Part shown: positions 61,061-64,000 of the stretch, piece after piece
Layout of the letters: each line of letters starts with the position of its first letter
How positions within the stretch are numbered: the stretch's first letter is position 1
Source: Gammaproteobacteria bacterium
GTDB taxonomy: Bacteria > Pseudomonadota > Gammaproteobacteria > Steroidobacterales > Steroidobacteraceae
Assembly (NCBI GenBank): GCA_025357915.1
Contig: JANYLH010000027.1
Location: 62,001-126,000, forward strand
Length of the DNA: 64,000 bases
Reading direction: 5' to 3'
Made by a program: the position numbers and the translations under genes
Notes under the pieces: generated by a model
Told to the model about the DNA's origin: nothing
Seen by the model: the letters and a program-made list of their open reading frames with translations, nothing else
The model's database searches: none

Positions 61061-61426
61061 ATGCTGCTGGGACTGCGCACCGTCATCTATCCTGCTCCCG
61101 ATCTGCAGCGCGCCAGGCAGTGGTACACGCAACTGCTTGGCCAGCCCCCTTATTTCGACGAGCCCTTCTATGTCGGGTTCGCGGTCGGTGGCTTCGAACT
61201 CGGCCTGCTGCCCGACGCGGAGCCGGACACACGTGGCCCGCAGGCGCTGTGGGGCGTGGCCGACAGCGGCGCGACCCAGGCGCGGCTGATCGCGATGGGC
61301 GCCGTGGAGCTCGATCCGGTGACCGACGTGGGCGGCGGCATACGCGTTGCGGCGGTGTGCGATCCCTTCGGCAATCGCCTCGGCTTGATCCAGAATCCGA
61401 ATTCTGATCCCGCAGGAGTGCGCTGA
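61061..61426 (+). CDS. VOC/glyoxalase family protein
   Basis: RTVIYPAPDLQRARQWYTQLLGQPPYFDEPFYVGFAVGGFELGL, VCDPFGNRLGLIQNP. Confidence 0.85.
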   Translation: MLLGLRTVIYPAPDLQRARQWYTQLLGQPPYFDEPFYVGFAVGGFELGLLPDAEPDTRGPQALWGVADSGATQARLIAMGAVELDPVTDVGGGIRVAAVCDPFGNRLGLIQNPNSDPAGVR

Positions 61427-62062
61427 ATGTACACACTCTATTACTCACCGGGTACGGCGAGCATGGCCGTGCACCTGGCGTTGCTCGAAAGCGGTGCGCC
61501 GCACCGGCTCGAACTGGTCGACTTCGACCAGCAGGCCCAGCGCAGCCCCGCGTACCTGCGCCTGAACCCGCAGGGCGTCGTGCCCACGCTCCTGATCGAC
61601 GGGCAGCCTTATGGTGAGGTCGCCGCGTTGCTGATCATGCTCGCTGACCGGCACCCGGAAGCGCGCCTGGCGCCGCCGTCCGGGACGGCGTGGCGCAACG
61701 AGTGGTACCAATGGCTCGCCTACCTGAGCTTTTCGCTGGGTGCTACCTATCGCAACTGGTTCTATCCGCGCGACCTGGGCTGTGCCGAGCATCCGCCGGA
61801 GGTGCGTGCCGCGCTCCGCGCGCGCATCGAGGGTGTGTGGGAACGCATCGATTCGCAGCTGATGGCAAGGGGCCCCTACCTGCTGGGTGAGGAACTGTCC
61901 ACGGCCGACCTGCAACTGCTCATGTACATGCGCTGGTCGCGCAACATGCCGAAGACCGCGCTCGAGTGGCCGGCGCTCAAGCGCTTTGCCACGCGCATGC
62001 GCGCACGCAGCAGCTGGCAGCAGCTGTGCGACATCGAAGGACTCACGGAATGGCGCGCTTAG
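61427..62062 (+). CDS. glutathione S-transferase family protein
   Basis: MYTLYYSPGTASMAVHLALLESGAPHRLELVDFD, YLRLNPQGVVPTLLIDGQPYGEVAALL. Confidence 0.88.
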   Translation: MYTLYYSPGTASMAVHLALLESGAPHRLELVDFDQQAQRSPAYLRLNPQGVVPTLLIDGQPYGEVAALLIMLADRHPEARLAPPSGTAWRNEWYQWLAYLSFSLGATYRNWFYPRDLGCAEHPPEVRAALRARIEGVWERIDSQLMARGPYLLGEELSTADLQLLMYMRWSRNMPKTALEWPALKRFATRMRARSSWQQLCDIEGLTEWRA

Positions 62063-62228
62063 GCGCATTGCAAAAACATTCATTGGCATCAGGGACTTAA
62101 ACCGGCCGCTACACTCCCGTATTGCCAGTTGACGTGCACTGGCGGATATTCGCCGCCGCAGGCGATGCCATGCGGGGTCGCGCTCGCCCAATAACAAGCG
62201 GACCGCCGCAAATCAGGGAGTCAGGACC

Positions 62229-63596
<1,368 letters not shown>

Positions 63597-63609
63597 TGAG
63601 CAGGTTGCC

Positions 63610-64000
63610 ATGATGAAGACCATCAGCCCGGTCGACGGGCGCGTCTATGTGGAACGGGCCACGGCCACGCCGCGCGACATCGATGCGACGCTGCAACGCG
63701 CGCAGGCCGCGCAGCGGCAGTGGCGCAGCGTCCCGATCAGCGAGCGGGCGGCGATCATGGAGCGGTTCTGCGCCGCCTTCGAAGCGCGCGGCGCCGAAAT
63801 CGCCGCCGAGCTCAGCTGGCAGATGGGGCGGCCCAGCCGCTACGCACCCAACGAAGTGCGCGGCATGCTCGAGCGCGCGCGCTACATGACCAGCATCGCG
63901 GGTGAGGCACTGGCCGACATCGAGGTGGGGCCGAAGCCGGGCTTCCACCGGTTCCTGCGGCGCGAGCCGCTCGGCGTGGTGTTCACGGTGGCGGCCTGGA
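63610..64000 (+). CDS. aldehyde dehydrogenase (partial, runs off right edge)
   Basis: MMKTISPVDGRVYVERATATPRDIDATLQRAQAAQRQWRSVPISERAAIMERFCAAF...RREPLGVVFTVAAW; open at edge so absent from track. Confidence 0.85.
   Translation, partial: MMKTISPVDGRVYVERATATPRDIDATLQRAQAAQRQWRSVPISERAAIMERFCAAFEARGAEIAAELSWQMGRPSRYAPNEVRGMLERARYMTSIAGEALADIEVGPKPGFHRFLRREPLGVVFTVAAW

Overview
High-GC gammaproteobacterial-type chromosomal window, densely coding. No rRNA, CRISPR, prophage or intact IS was seen. Main blocks: (1) HerA/DUF853-type ATPase running off the left edge (-). (2) Complete seven-gene trpEGDCFBA operon with a readable trpL leader peptide and transcription attenuator, followed by a translationally coupled Bcr/CflA MFS exporter. 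(3) A 269-bp MITE-like nested palindrome between convergent genes. (4) ubiEJB. (5) An orphan terminator marking a possible sRNA. (6) A KorCAB-like NADP-linked 2-oxoacid oxidoreductase operon. (7) A 44-codon ribosomal protein bTHX gene missing from the ORF track. (8) Histidine kinase plus REC-GGDEF-EAL pair. (9) hslVU-xerC-DUF484-dapF. (10) Methylated-amine-type FAD oxidoreductase, APC permease and LytS/LytR-type pair. (11) amtB with a sigma-54-like promoter, then ubiK-comM. (12) tRNA-Arg(CCG), corA, lipoprotein-type dsbA, cytochromes c, engB, polA. (13) An arginine operon (argR-argG-unknown P-loop gene-argC-argD-acylornithine carbamoyltransferase-argB-murJ, then argH) with ARG boxes. (14) Glutamine synthetase family gene and aldehyde dehydrogenase at the right edge. 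The most interesting candidate is the uncharacterised P-loop protein embedded in the arg operon beside a carbamoyltransferase whose specificity residues match neither classical AOTCase nor OTCase. All homology statements come from reading motifs and translations; no searches were run.
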